This document shows positions 1-8,544 of a DNA stretch of 32,090 nucleotides, piece by piece. The notes beneath the pieces were generated by a model. It saw only the letters and a list, made by a program, of their open reading frames with translations. It ran no database searches and was not told the origin of the DNA. Origin of the DNA: Alphaproteobacteria bacterium. Its GTDB lineage: Bacteria; Pseudomonadota; Alphaproteobacteria; Caulobacterales; Caulobacteraceae. The stretch spans positions 1-32,090 of the forward strand of contig JAHKAM010000076.1 of NCBI GenBank assembly GCA_018826515.1. The letters are read 5' to 3'. How positions within the stretch are numbered: the first letter of the stretch is position 1; every line of letters starts with the position of its first letter. A program made the position numbers and the translations under genes.

Positions 1-1227
1 CCGTTCCAGATCCTGAAGATGGACCGTCCGCGCGGCAACATCGTCGTCTCGCGTCGCGCCATCCTGGAAGAAGCCCGCGCCGAACAGCGCACCGAGCTGG
101 TCGGCCAGCTGCAAGAGGGTGAAGTCCGCGAAGGCGTGGTCAAGAACATCACCGACTACGGCGCGTTCGTGGATCTGGGCGGCATCGACGGCCTGCTGCA
201 CGTCACCGACATGTCGTGGAAGCGCGTCTCGCACCCCTCGCAGGTCCTCGCCGTCGGCGACACCGTCAAGGTCCAGATCGTCAAGATCAACCCGGACACC
301 CAGCGCATCAGCCTCGGCATGAAGCAGCTGCAGACCGATCCGTGGGACGGCGTCGAAGCCAAATACCCGGTCGGCGCCAAGATGACCGGCCGCATCACCA
401 ACATCACCGACTACGGCGCGTTTGTTGAGCTGGAAGCCGGCGTTGAAGGCCTGGTCCACGTCTCGGAAATGTCCTGGACCAAGAAGAACGTCCACCCCGG
501 CAAGATCGTCTCGACCTCGCAGGAAGTCGACGTTGTGGTTCTGGATGTCGACGCCTCCAAGCGCCGCATCTCGCTGGGCCTCAAGCAGGCCCAGGACAAT
601 CCGTGGGACGCCTTCGTGGCCGCCAACCCGATCGGCTCGACCGTCGAGGGCGAGGTCAAGAACGCCACCGAGTTCGGCCTGTTCATCGGCCTCGACAACG
701 ACATCGACGGCATGGTCCACCTGTCCGACCTGGACTGGAACGTCTCCGGCGAGGAAGCCATCCAGCGCTACCGCAAGGGCGAAACCGTCAAGGCCAAGGT
801 GCTGGACGTCGACGTCGAGAAGGAACGCGTCTCGCTGGGCATCAAGCAGCTCGGCGGCGATCCGATGGAAGGCGACACCTTCAAGAAGGGTCAGCAGATC
901 ACCGTCACCGTGACGTCGATCGAAACCGGCGGCATCGAGGTCAAGTTCGGTGAAGAGGACGCCCCGGCGACCGCCTTCATCCGCAAGTCTGACCTGTCGC
1001 GCGACCGCGCCGAACAACGCACCGAGCGCTATTCGGTCGGCGACCGCGTCGACGCCATGGTCACCGGCATGGACAAGGCCTCGCGCCGCGTCTCGGTGTC
1101 GATCAAGGCCCTGGAAATGAAGGACGAGAAGGAAGCCGTCGAACAGTTCGGTTCGTCCGACTCCGGCGCTTCGCTGGGCGACATCCTCGGCGCGGCCCTT
1201 CGCGAGAAGGCCAGCACGAAGGAATAG
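1..1227 (+). CDS. rpsA: 30S ribosomal protein S1 (5' end outside window)
   Basis: Ribosomal protein S1 helps the 30S subunit bind and unfold mRNA during initiation. The frame is open from base 1, so the gene begins upstream and only the C-terminal 408 residues are visible. Four S1 (OB-fold) repeats can be read, each with the pattern G-x-V-x-x-I-T-D-Y-G-A-F-V-x-L followed by G-L-L/V-H-V-T/S-x-M-S-W. They start near bases 118, 379, 628 and 883. The last two are more divergent, which is normal for S1 domains 5 and 6. The tail is acidic and lysine-rich and ends at TAG 1225-1227. A strong intrinsic terminator follows 25 bases later, and ihfB is next, the usual rpsA-ihfB order in proteobacteria. 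Identification is very secure. Confidence 0.97.
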   Translation, partial: PFQILKMDRPRGNIVVSRRAILEEARAEQRTELVGQLQEGEVREGVVKNITDYGAFVDLGGIDGLLHVTDMSWKRVSHPSQVLAVGDTVKVQIVKINPDTQRISLGMKQLQTDPWDGVEAKYPVGAKMTGRITNITDYGAFVELEAGVEGLVHVSEMSWTKKNVHPGKIVSTSQEVDVVVLDVDASKRRISLGLKQAQDNPWDAFVAANPIGSTVEGEVKNATEFGLFIGLDNDIDGMVHLSDLDWNVSGEEAIQRYRKGETVKAKVLDVDVEKERVSLGIKQLGGDPMEGDTFKKGQQITVTVTSIETGGIEVKFGEEDAPATAFIRKSDLSRDRAEQRTERYSVGDRVDAMVTGMDKASRRVSVSIKALEMKDEKEAVEQFGSSDSGASLGDILGAALREKASTKE

Positions 1228-1252
1228 TCTCCTTCCTGCCGACAAGCGGATC

Positions 1253-1282
1253 AGGCGGCCGGAGCGATCCGGCCGCCTTTTT
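1253..1282 (+). terminator. Intrinsic terminator of rpsA
   Basis: Perfect 10-bp inverted repeat (1253-1262 with 1269-1278), all G/C except the outermost A-T pair, with a 6-base loop and a run of five T at 1278-1282. It lies 25 bases after the rpsA stop codon and should end the rpsA transcript, so ihfB needs its own promoter. Confidence 0.92.
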
Positions 1283-1360
1283 CGTGGGCGGACGTTCGTT
1301 AACCGACATTTCCGGCCTGAATCCGCCGCAGGGCCTTTTTCCCCCGACGGGTGAAGGCTA

Positions 1361-1393
1361 GGGTGCCCTTGCATCCTGCGCTCGGATGCACCC
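1361..1393 (+). promoter_or_regulatory. Dyad structure in the ihfB leader
   Basis: A 7-bp inverted repeat (1370-1376 with 1384-1390, loop of 7) is extended by GGG at 1361-1363 pairing with CCC at 1391-1393 across a 6-base bulge. GGGTGC at 1361-1366 could instead pair with GCACCC at 1388-1393, so two exclusive foldings are possible. It lies 45 bases before the ihfB start codon. No clear -35/-10 pair was recognised here. It may be an RNA leader structure or a protein-binding dyad; this is inference. Confidence 0.3.
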
Positions 1394-1437
1394 GTATGCG
1401 TCCTGGGGAAGCGCGCAACAGGACGGGGGGCCTGCAG

Positions 1438-1725
1438 ATGATTAAATCCGAGCTGATCGAGAAGCTCGCTGCTGAAAACACCCACCTGACCCATGCCGAG
1501 GTCGAACGGGTGGTCAACATCGTGCTGGGCCGGATGGTGGATTCGCTCGGCGACGGCGGTCGCGTCGAGCTGCGCGGCTTCGGCGCCTTTTCGGTGCGGG
1601 GCCGCCCGGCGCGGGCCGGCCGCAATCCCCGGACCGGCGAGGCCGTCGATGTGCCGGCCAAGGCCGTGCCCTTCTTCAAGAGCGGCAAGGAGCTGCGCGA
1701 GCGGCTGAACGCCGGAGATTCCTGA
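1438..1725 (+). CDS. ihfB: Integration host factor beta subunit
   Basis: IHF-beta pairs with IHF-alpha to bend DNA sharply at specific sites in recombination, replication and transcription. The 95-residue product has the family length. It starts [10 protein letters not shown] and carries the DNA-binding arm with R-G-F-G-A-F-S-V and G-R-N-P-R-T-G-E, including the proline that intercalates into the minor groove. The ATG at 1438 is chosen over in-frame upstream starts because it matches the family N-terminus and is preceded by a G-rich Shine-Dalgarno-like stretch (1421-1430). mscL begins 4 bases after its stop, so the two are probably co-transcribed. HU is the main alternative, but the sequence and the position after rpsA fit IHF-beta. 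Confidence 0.93.
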   Translation: MIKSELIEKLAAENTHLTHAEVERVVNIVLGRMVDSLGDGGRVELRGFGAFSVRGRPARAGRNPRTGEAVDVPAKAVPFFKSGKELRERLNAGDS

Positions 1726-1729
1726 GCAA

Positions 1730-2152
1730 ATGGGTATGATTTCCGAGTTCAAGGACTTCATCGCGCGCGGCAATGTCATCGACCTGGCGGTCGGGGTCAT
1801 CATCGGCGCCTCTTTCGGCAAGATCGTCACCAGCCTGGTTGAACAGGTGGTCATGCCGCCGATCGGCCTGCTGTTGGGCGGCGTGGATTTCTCGAACCTG
1901 AAATGGGTTCTGGCGCCCGAAGACCCGACCACCGAGGCGATCGAGGAGGTCGCCATCCAGTACGGCGCCTTCCTCAACACCCTGATCCAGTTCCTGATCG
2001 TGGCCTTCGTCATCTTCCTGATGGTGAAGTTCATCAATCGCCTGCGCCGCCAGAAGGCGGCAGAACCCGATTCGGCGCCCGCGGCGCCGACGGCGACCGA
2101 GGCCCTGCTGGCCGAAATCCGCGATGAACTGAAGGCCCGGCCGAAGGGCTGA
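1730..2152 (+). CDS. mscL: Large-conductance mechanosensitive channel MscL
   Basis: MscL is a homopentameric inner-membrane channel that opens under membrane tension and releases solutes during hypo-osmotic shock. The 140-residue protein has the hallmark N-terminus ([21 protein letters not shown]) with the glycine-rich pore helix TM1 at about residues 15-45. A periplasmic loop and TM2 follow at about residues 80-100 ([13 protein letters not shown]). The C-terminal helix is charged, with [10 protein letters not shown]. An ATG six bases downstream (1736) matches the usual MscL start better but has no better ribosome site; 1730 is kept. It lies 4 bases behind ihfB. Confidence 0.95.
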   Translation: MGMISEFKDFIARGNVIDLAVGVIIGASFGKIVTSLVEQVVMPPIGLLLGGVDFSNLKWVLAPEDPTTEAIEEVAIQYGAFLNTLIQFLIVAFVIFLMVKFINRLRRQKAAEPDSAPAAPTATEALLAEIRDELKARPKG

Positions 2153-2186
2153 TACATCTTCGTGGAAGCGATCCCGCGTTTCCTGT

Positions 2187-2220
2187 TTGACTCTGGCGGC
2201 GGTCGGAACAAATAGTGAAC
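2187..2220 (+). promoter_or_regulatory. SOS promoter of the imuA operon with LexA box
   Basis: GAAC-N7-GAAC at 2206-2220 is an exact copy, on the opposite strand, of the alphaproteobacterial LexA box GTTC-N7-GTTC. A near-perfect -35 hexamer TTGACT lies at 2187-2192. The -10 region about 17 bases later (2209-2215, A/T-rich) falls inside the LexA box, so bound LexA would block polymerase directly. The box ends 20 bases before the imuA ATG. LexA control of the equivalent Caulobacter operon is established; here it is inferred from the site. The -35 also contains GACTC (2189-2193), a GANTC site for CcrM-type methylation. Confidence 0.85.
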
Positions 2221-2240
2221 ATCTGGATTTCCGGACGTTC

Positions 2241-2894
2241 ATGACCTTCGCTCACCCCCCCTTGCCGATCCCCTGGCCAGAGCGGCCCGCGCCGCTGGAG
2301 GAGGCGTGCGCGTTGGGCCCTCGCGACACGGCGGCCCTGCTGCTGTTCGCCCTGTCGCGGCGGCTGGAGGGAGATGCGCGGCCGGTGCTGATGACCGCGA
2401 CCCGGGCCTGGCTGGCGGAGCATGGACGGCCCTATGGCCCCGGCCTGCCGTCGGCCTCCCTGATCCTGGCGCCGGTCACGACGGCGGCCGAGGGGTTGTG
2501 GGCGCTGGAGCAGGCGCTGCGATCCGGGGCGGTGGCCCTGGCCCTGGGGGCGGTGGACGGGGCGAGCCTGGCCCAGACGCGGCGGCTGGACTTCGCCGCC
2601 AGACAGGGCGGGTGCGTGGGGCTGATGCTGCCGCGCGGGCTGGACGGGCTCAGCGCGGCCCGGCGGCGGTGGCGGATCTCGAGCCTGGTCAGCGGCGTCG
2701 ATCCCGACGACGTCCGGGCCCCCGGCCCGACGCGGCTGGCGGCTGAACTGGTGCGCGGCCGGGGCGAGCGGCCCGGCGCCTGGATTCTGGAGCAGGATGA
2801 TGAGACGCATCGTCTCCGTCTGGCTGATCGACTGGCCGGCAGCGGTCTGGCGACGATCGGCCACGCGGGCGCGCCGTCCGGCCTCGCCGCCTGA
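2241..2894 (+). CDS. imuA: ImuA, SOS mutagenesis accessory protein
   Basis: ImuA is a RecA/SulA-like accessory protein that acts with ImuB and DnaE2 in damage-induced error-prone translesion synthesis. The 217-residue product has no clear Walker A motif. Its recognisable parts are the A-L-L-L-F-A-L-S-R-R segment, the central hydrophobic core (A-L-A-L-G-A-V-D) and the W-R-I-S-S-L segment near the C-terminal third. Reading could extend upstream to 2187, but that would put the promoter and LexA box inside the gene, so the ATG at 2241 is preferred. No strong Shine-Dalgarno is seen. It overlaps imuB by 98 bases in another frame, a sign of tight coupling. The assignment rests on family resemblance plus the diagnostic imuA-imuB-dnaE2 order. 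Confidence 0.88.
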   Translation: MTFAHPPLPIPWPERPAPLEEACALGPRDTAALLLFALSRRLEGDARPVLMTATRAWLAEHGRPYGPGLPSASLILAPVTTAAEGLWALEQALRSGAVALALGAVDGASLAQTRRLDFAARQGGCVGLMLPRGLDGLSAARRRWRISSLVSGVDPDDVRAPGPTRLAAELVRGRGERPGAWILEQDDETHRLRLADRLAGSGLATIGHAGAPSGLAA

Positions 2895-4407
2895 CCCCGC
2901 CCTTGATCCACAGAACCCGTTCGCCCTGATTCTGAAGAACAGTCGGGGCGCGGCGATCCTGCACGCCCTCAATCCGGCCGCGCGCCGGGCCGGCCTGCGC
3001 CGGGGCCAGACCCAGGCCGACGCCCTGGCCATGATCCCCCACCTGATCTGCAAGCCCGCCGATCCCGAGGCCGACGCCCGCGCCCTGACGGCGCTGGCCG
3101 TCTGGGCCGAGCGCTGGTCGCCGTCGGTCAGCGTCGATCCGGCGACAGAGGGGCTGGAGGGCCTGTTCCTCGACCTGACCGGCGCGGCCCATCTGTTCGG
3201 CGGCGAGGCGGCGCTGCTGGCCCAGATCCGCGACCGGCTGGCCGAGGCGGGCGCACAGGCGCGCGTCGCCATGGCCCCGACGCCGGGCGCGGCCTGGGCC
3301 CTGGCGCGCTGGGGCGATCCGCGGGAACAGGCTCCGACCGTCACGGACGAGACGGTGCGAGATCGGCTGGCGCCCCTGCCGGTCGAGGCCCTGCGCATCG
3401 ACGATCGCACCCTGACCCAGGCGCGGCGGTTCGGACTGAAGCGGATCGGCGACCTCTACCCCATGCCGCGCGCCGGACTGGCGCGGCGCTTCCGCGACGG
3501 GGACGGCGTGGGGCTGGTCCAGCGGCTGGATCAGGCGCTGGGGTTCGCGGGCGAAGCCCTGGTCCCCGTGCGGCCGCCGCCGAAATACCGCGCCTGGCAG
3601 GCCTGGATGGAGCCGGTCGGCGACATCGAGGGGGTCGAGGCGCGGCTGACGGAGCTGGCCGCCGACCTGTCCGCCCCGCTGGTGCGCGACGGACAGGGAG
3701 CGAAGGCCCTGACGCTGACGGGGTTCCGGTCCGATGGCGGGACCACAAGCCTGGCGGTGCGGATGGGTCGCCCCGGCCGCGAGGCGGGGATCTGGCTGCG
3801 ACTGTTCCGTGAGGCGGGGCTGGGGCGGCTGGAGCTCGGCTTCGGCCTCGACGCCCTGATGCTGACCGCCGATGCGGTCGAGCCGATGACGGCGCGGCAG
3901 GGCGCGCTGGAGAGCGAGGCCGAGGCGAAACAGGCCGAGAGTCTGGCCGCCCTGGTCGACCGGCTGACCGCGCGGCTGGGCGAGGATCGGGTGCTGACCG
4001 CCGAGGCGGTGGACAGCTGGATTCCCGAGCGCGCCGAACGGTGGCGACCGGCGCTGGGGCGATCGGTGTCGCCTTCGGAGCAGGCCCTCCGCCGTCCCAT
4101 CCTGTTGCTGGATCCGCCCGAGCCGGTGGAGGCCATCGCCGAACTGCCCGACGGCGCCCCGGCCCGGTTCACCTGGCGGCGGCTGTCACGGCGCGTGACC
4201 CGCGCCGACGGCCCCGAGCGCCTGTCGCCCGAATGGTGGCGGCCCCGGCCCGACGGCCGACAGGTGCGCACCCGCGACTACTACCGCGTCGAGGACGACG
4301 CCGGCGGCCGCTACTGGCTGTTCCGCGAGGGACTGTACGGCCGGGAGTTTTCCGGCGGGAAGGACGAACGCGCGCCGTCCTGGTGGATGCACGGACTGCT
4401 GCCGTGA
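2797..4407 (+). CDS. imuB: ImuB, Y-family polymerase-like scaffold
   Basis: ImuB is a Y-family DNA polymerase relative that is catalytically dead in known cases and serves as the hub linking ImuA, DnaE2 and the beta clamp. The 536-residue protein has the Y-family layout. At the N-terminus V-S-V-W-L-I-D-W-P replaces the active-site D-x-D-F/Y, and near residues 110-125 V-D-P-A-T-E replaces the catalytic S-x-D-E, so the acidic metal ligands are missing as expected for ImuB. L-D-L-T-G-A-A-H-L-F-G-G-E and the C-terminal R-D-Y-Y-R-V-E-D block are typical of the family. A weak clamp-motif candidate (R-Q-G-A-L-E-S) is present near residue 370; this is inference. The ATG at 2797 is directly followed by another at 2800. 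The 3' end overlaps dnaE2 in a GTGA tetranucleotide. Confidence 0.92.
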   Translation: MMRRIVSVWLIDWPAAVWRRSATRARRPASPPDPALDPQNPFALILKNSRGAAILHALNPAARRAGLRRGQTQADALAMIPHLICKPADPEADARALTALAVWAERWSPSVSVDPATEGLEGLFLDLTGAAHLFGGEAALLAQIRDRLAEAGAQARVAMAPTPGAAWALARWGDPREQAPTVTDETVRDRLAPLPVEALRIDDRTLTQARRFGLKRIGDLYPMPRAGLARRFRDGDGVGLVQRLDQALGFAGEALVPVRPPPKYRAWQAWMEPVGDIEGVEARLTELAADLSAPLVRDGQGAKALTLTGFRSDGGTTSLAVRMGRPGREAGIWLRLFREAGLGRLELGFGLDALMLTADAVEPMTARQGALESEAEAKQAESLAALVDRLTARLGEDRVLTAEAVDSWIPERAERWRPALGRSVSPSEQALRRPILLLDPPEPVEAIAELPDGAPARFTWRRLSRRVTRADGPERLSPEWWRPRPDGRQVRTRDYYRVEDDAGGRYWLFREGLYGREFSGGKDERAPSWWMHGLLP

Positions 4408-7400
4408 GCTGGGACGGCCAGTACGCCGAGCTGGGGGCCATGACCAACTTCAGCTTTCTGGAGGGAGCGTCGCATCCAGGCGAGATGGCGATGCAGGCGA
4501 AGGCCATGGGGCTGGCCGCCATCGGGGTGGCGGATCGCAATACGCTGGCGGGGATGGTGCGGGCGCTGATGGGGGCGGAGGACGTCGACATCCCGCTGGT
4601 CGTCGGATCACGGCTGGGGTTCACCGACGGGACGGAGCTGATCGTCTTCCCGCGCGACCGCGCCGCCTGGGGCCGGCTGTGCCGCCTGCTGTCGCTGGGC
4701 AAGAGCGAGGTGGTGCCGCAACCCGGTGCGGACCCGGACGTCGAGCGCATCGCAAAGGCCGAGACCCGCCTGACGTTCGAACAGGCTGTGAGCCTGGGCG
4801 AAGGCATGATCGCCCTGGCGCCCGCGCCGGAACGCCCCGATGCGGCGTTCGAGGCGCGGCTGGCGGCGTGGCGAAGGGCCTGGCCCGACGATCTGTATCT
4901 GGCGGCGGCGCCCCTGTGGCGCGGCGACGACCGCAAGCGGCTGAACCGGCTGGCGGCCCTGGCGCAGCGCACCGGCGCGCCCATGATCGCGACCAATGCG
5001 GTGCTGTATCACCACCCCGAGCGGCGGATGCTTCAGGATGTCCTGACCTGCATCCGCGAGGGAACCACCATCGACCGGGCGGGCCGGCGCCTGCAGGCCA
5101 ACGCCGAACGTCATCTGAAGCCGCCGGCGCAGATGGCGCGGCTGTTCCGGGGGCATGAACCGGCGCTGGCGCGGACCATGGCGGTGGCGCGGGCCTGTCG
5201 CTTCTCGCTGCGGGAGCTTGAGTACCGGTATCCCGATGAACCGGTGCCGAACGGCTGGACGGCCCAGCGGCGGCTGATCCGGCTGACCTTCAGGGGCGCG
5301 CGCGAGAAATGGCCCGACGGGGTCGATCCGAAAATCCGGGCGACGATCGTCAAGGAGCTGAAGCTCATCAAGCTTCTGAAATATCCCAACTACTTCCTGA
5401 CCGTGCACGACATCGTCGACTGGGCGCGGACGCGGGAGAAGCCGATCCTGTGCCAGGGACGCGGCTCGGCCGCGAACTCGGTAGTCTGCTTTTGCCTCGG
5501 CGTGACGAATGTGAACCCCGCCGAGCAGGACGTGCTGATCGAACGCTTCATCTCGGCCGACCGGGACGAGCCTCCGGACATCGACGTCGATTTCGAACAC
5601 GAGCGGCGCGAGGAGGTGATGCAGTACATCTATCGCCGCTACGGACGCGACCGGGCGGCAATCGTGGCGACGATCATCCACTACCGGCCCCGGTCGGCGA
5701 TCCGCGACGTCGGCAAGGCCCTGGGTCTGACCGAGGATGTGACGGCGAGAATGGCCGACACGGTCTGGGGCTCCTGGGGCGACAGCGTGAAGGACGAACA
5801 TGTCGATCGCACCGGCCTGAGCCGGGATGACGCCCGCATGCGGCTGGCGCTGGAGCTGACGTCTGAACTGATCAAATTCCCGCGCCATCTCAGCCAGCAC
5901 GTCGGCGGCTATGTGCTGAGCCAGACGCCGCTGGTCGAGATCGTGCCGATCGGCAACGGCGCGATGAAAGACCGCACCTTCATCGAATGGGACAAGGACG
6001 ACATCGACTTTCTCAAGCTGATGAAGGTCGATGTGCTGGCCCTGGGCATGCTGACCGCCCTGAGGCGCGGCTTCGACCTGATCGCGGATCACTACGGACG
6101 CCGCTTCGAACTGGACACGGTCCCGTCCGAGGACCCGGCGGTCTATGACATGCTGTGCAAGGCGGACTCCCTCGGGGTCTTCCAGGTCGAGAGCCGGGCC
6201 CAGATGTCGATGCTGCCCCGGCTGCAGCCGCGGGTCTTCTACGATCTGGTGGTGGAGGTGGCGATCGTCCGGCCGGGGCCGATCCAGGGCGGGATGGTGC
6301 ACCCCTATCTGAAGCGGCGCGCCGAACGGCGCGAGGCGGAGCGGTCGGACCGGCCGTTCGTGATCGACTATCCGCATCCGCACCCCGACCACGGCGACCG
6401 GGACGAGCTGAGGCGGGTGCTGCACAAGACCCTGGGCGTGCCCCTGTTCCAGGAACAGGCGATGCGGATCGCCATGGAGGCGGCGAAATACACCCCGGCC
6501 GAGGCCAACAGCCTGAGGCGGGCCATGGCCACCTTCCGCCACATGGGCACCATCGGCGAGCACGAGGCGCGGTTCACCAGCCGGATGATCGACCGCGGCT
6601 ACGATCCCGATTTCGCCCGCGGCTGTTTCGACCAGATCAAGGGGTTCGGGGAATATGGCTTCCCGGAAAGCCACGCCTGCTCCTTCGCCCTGCTGGTCTA
6701 CATCTCGTCCTGGATGAAGCGCTGGTATCCCGAGGTGTTCACCGCCGCCCTGCTGAACAGCCAGCCGATGGGCTTCTACGCGCCGGCCCAGCTGGTGCGG
6801 GACGCGCAGGAGCATGGTGTCGAAGCGCGCCATCCGGATGTGAACGCCAGCGACTGGGATGCGACCCTGGAACGGCGTGAGGGTCATGGGCGATGCGCCC
6901 TGCGTCTGGGGATGCGGTCCATCGACGGGTTCAAGACGGTCTGGGCCGAGGCGATCATGCAAGCCCGGGCGGCGGGTCCCTTCGTCGACCTCGACGACCT
7001 GCGGCGCCGCGCCGCCCTGCCGCCTTCGGCCCTGGACCGGCTGGCCGAGGCGGACGCTTACGGGTCGCTGGACCTGACGCGGCGGCAGGGGGTGTGGGCG
7101 GCCAGGGGCGCGGCGCCGGCGTCATCGGCGCCGCTGTTCGAGGCCATGGGGCTGAACGAGGCCGACGGCCGTCCGCCCGCGGCCCTGCCGGTCCTCGCCC
7201 CGTCCGAGGAGGTGGTCGGCGACTACCAGACCATCCGCCTGTCGCTGAAGGGCCATCCGGTCAGCTTCCTGCGCGAGCGGCTGACAGCGGCCGGGGCGCT
7301 GACGGCGAAGGCCTATCCGGCGCGGCCCAACGGCCGGTCGGTTACGGTCGGCGGGGTGGCGCTGGTGCGGCAGCGGCCGGGCACAGCCAAGGGGGTCTGT

Positions 7401-7685
7401 TTCATGACTCTCGAGGACGAGACCGGCGTGGCCAATCTGGTCATCTGGCCCGATGTGTTCGAACGCTTCCGCCCCGTCGCCATGGGCGCGCGCATGGTGC
7501 TGGCGCGGGGCAAGGTGCAGACGGCCGAGGGCGTGACCCATCTGGTCGTCGACCATCTGGAGGACTGGACCCCGATGCTGGGCGACCTGACGCCGGACAG
7601 CGCGCCGGGCTCAGCCCATGCGCCGGCGCGGGGGCGGCATCCGCGGGATGTCAGGGTGCTGCCGGGGTCGCGGGATTTTCACTGA
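4404..7685 (+). CDS. dnaE2: Error-prone DNA polymerase DnaE2 (ImuC)
   Basis: DnaE2 is the C-family polymerase that performs mutagenic synthesis across lesions in the SOS response. The GTG at 4404 overlaps the imuB stop (GTGA) and gives a 1093-residue protein of family length; an ATG at 4440 is a possible alternative. Domains: PHP (about 1-270, starting Y-A-E-L-G-A-M-T-N-F-S-F-L); the polymerase core with G-R-G-S-A-A-N-S near 352; the catalytic aspartates D394 and D396 in P-D-I-D-V-D-F, and D543 in M-K-V-D-V-L; a helix-hairpin-helix region; and an OB fold (M-T-L-E-D-E-T-G-V-A-N-L). The end, H-P-R-D-V-R-V-L-P-G-S-R-D-F-H, is typical of DnaE2 and lacks the replicative tau-binding tail. The gene is intact and the active site complete. 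Confidence 0.96.
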   Translation: MSWDGQYAELGAMTNFSFLEGASHPGEMAMQAKAMGLAAIGVADRNTLAGMVRALMGAEDVDIPLVVGSRLGFTDGTELIVFPRDRAAWGRLCRLLSLGKSEVVPQPGADPDVERIAKAETRLTFEQAVSLGEGMIALAPAPERPDAAFEARLAAWRRAWPDDLYLAAAPLWRGDDRKRLNRLAALAQRTGAPMIATNAVLYHHPERRMLQDVLTCIREGTTIDRAGRRLQANAERHLKPPAQMARLFRGHEPALARTMAVARACRFSLRELEYRYPDEPVPNGWTAQRRLIRLTFRGAREKWPDGVDPKIRATIVKELKLIKLLKYPNYFLTVHDIVDWARTREKPILCQGRGSAANSVVCFCLGVTNVNPAEQDVLIERFISADRDEPPDIDVDFEHERREEVMQYIYRRYGRDRAAIVATIIHYRPRSAIRDVGKALGLTEDVTARMADTVWGSWGDSVKDEHVDRTGLSRDDARMRLALELTSELIKFPRHLSQHVGGYVLSQTPLVEIVPIGNGAMKDRTFIEWDKDDIDFLKLMKVDVLALGMLTALRRGFDLIADHYGRRFELDTVPSEDPAVYDMLCKADSLGVFQVESRAQMSMLPRLQPRVFYDLVVEVAIVRPGPIQGGMVHPYLKRRAERREAERSDRPFVIDYPHPHPDHGDRDELRRVLHKTLGVPLFQEQAMRIAMEAAKYTPAEANSLRRAMATFRHMGTIGEHEARFTSRMIDRGYDPDFARGCFDQIKGFGEYGFPESHACSFALLVYISSWMKRWYPEVFTAALLNSQPMGFYAPAQLVRDAQEHGVEARHPDVNASDWDATLERREGHGRCALRLGMRSIDGFKTVWAEAIMQARAAGPFVDLDDLRRRAALPPSALDRLAEADAYGSLDLTRRQGVWAARGAAPASSAPLFEAMGLNEADGRPPAALPVLAPSEEVVGDYQTIRLSLKGHPVSFLRERLTAAGALTAKAYPARPNGRSVTVGGVALVRQRPGTAKGVCFMTLEDETGVANLVIWPDVFERFRPVAMGARMVLARGKVQTAEGVTHLVVDHLEDWTPMLGDLTPDSAPGSAHAPARGRHPRDVRVLPGSRDFH

Positions 7686-7755
7686 GGCGTCCCGGGCGGG
7701 CGAGGGCGGAATTTTAATCATTCCCGGTCACTGTCGGCAGTCAAGGAGTGCTGAG

Positions 7756-8523
7756 ATGTCCTGCGTAGCGTGTCGGGATGGCGCCGGGTTCGACCTGCCC
7801 ATCACCATGGCCTTTCAGCCGATCATCGACATTCGCACCGAGACGGTCTTCGCCTATGAAGCGCTTGTCCGGGGACAGGGCGGGGCCGGCGCGGCCGATG
7901 TCCTGGCGCAGGTGTCGGCCGACAACCGCTATGCCTTCGACCAGCAATGCCGCACGACCGCGATCGATCTGGCGTCCAGCCTCGCCCTCGCCGCGAACGG
8001 CGCCAACCTGTCGATCAACTTCCTGCCCAATGCGGTCTATGAGCCGAGGGCCTGTATCCGCGCCACCCTGGCCGCGGCTATGCGCACCGGCTTTCCGCTC
8101 GACCGGATCATCTTCGAATTCACCGAGGAAGAGGCGATCGACGCCGATCACATCCTCAACATCCTGCGGTCGTACCGCGCGATGGGGTTCAAGACCGCGA
8201 TCGACGACTTCGGCGCCGGCTATGCGGGCCTGGGTCTGCTGAGCAGGTTCCAGCCCGACATCGTCAAACTGGACATGGCCCTGATCCGCGGCATCGATAC
8301 CGATCGCATCAAGCGGACCATCATCCGCAACACCCTGAACATGCTGCGGGACCTCGACATAGAGCCCGTCTGCGAGGGCATCGAGACGATCGGCGAGCAC
8401 GACGCCCTGAGCGATCTGGGGGTGTTTCTGATGCAGGGCTATCTGTTCGCCAAACCCGCCGTCGAGGCGCTGCCGGACGTCGCCTGGATCCGGCCGGACC
8501 ATCCTGCGTCGCTCAGAGCTTAA
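7756..8523 (+). CDS. EAL-domain cyclic-di-GMP phosphodiesterase
   Basis: The 255-residue protein is essentially one EAL domain, which hydrolyses cyclic di-GMP to pGpG and so lowers the second messenger controlling motility, stalk/adhesion and biofilm. The signature E35-A-L-V-R-G is present, as are the metal/substrate motifs: S-I-N-F near 93, E-F-T-E-E-E, I-D-D-F-G-A-G-Y, K-L-D, C-E-G-I-E-T and Q-G-Y-L-F. All catalytic positions I can check are kept, so it is probably active. A short N-terminal stretch with C-V-A-C precedes the domain; a sensory or metal role for it would be speculation. No GGDEF, PAS or membrane segment is seen. The ATG at 7756 has a good ribosome site (AAGGAG at 7743-7748). 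It lies 70 bases after dnaE2 and is convergent with the next gene. Confidence 0.9.
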   Translation: MSCVACRDGAGFDLPITMAFQPIIDIRTETVFAYEALVRGQGGAGAADVLAQVSADNRYAFDQQCRTTAIDLASSLALAANGANLSINFLPNAVYEPRACIRATLAAAMRTGFPLDRIIFEFTEEEAIDADHILNILRSYRAMGFKTAIDDFGAGYAGLGLLSRFQPDIVKLDMALIRGIDTDRIKRTIIRNTLNMLRDLDIEPVCEGIETIGEHDALSDLGVFLMQGYLFAKPAVEALPDVAWIRPDHPASLRA

Positions 8524-8544
8524 GGAGGCGACGGGCCGTCCCGC

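Noticed and set aside
4608..6962. A 784-codon open frame on the minus strand opposite dnaE2
   Set aside because: Antisense shadow of an intact, conserved polymerase; the composition (His/Arg/Gln-rich) fits no protein family.
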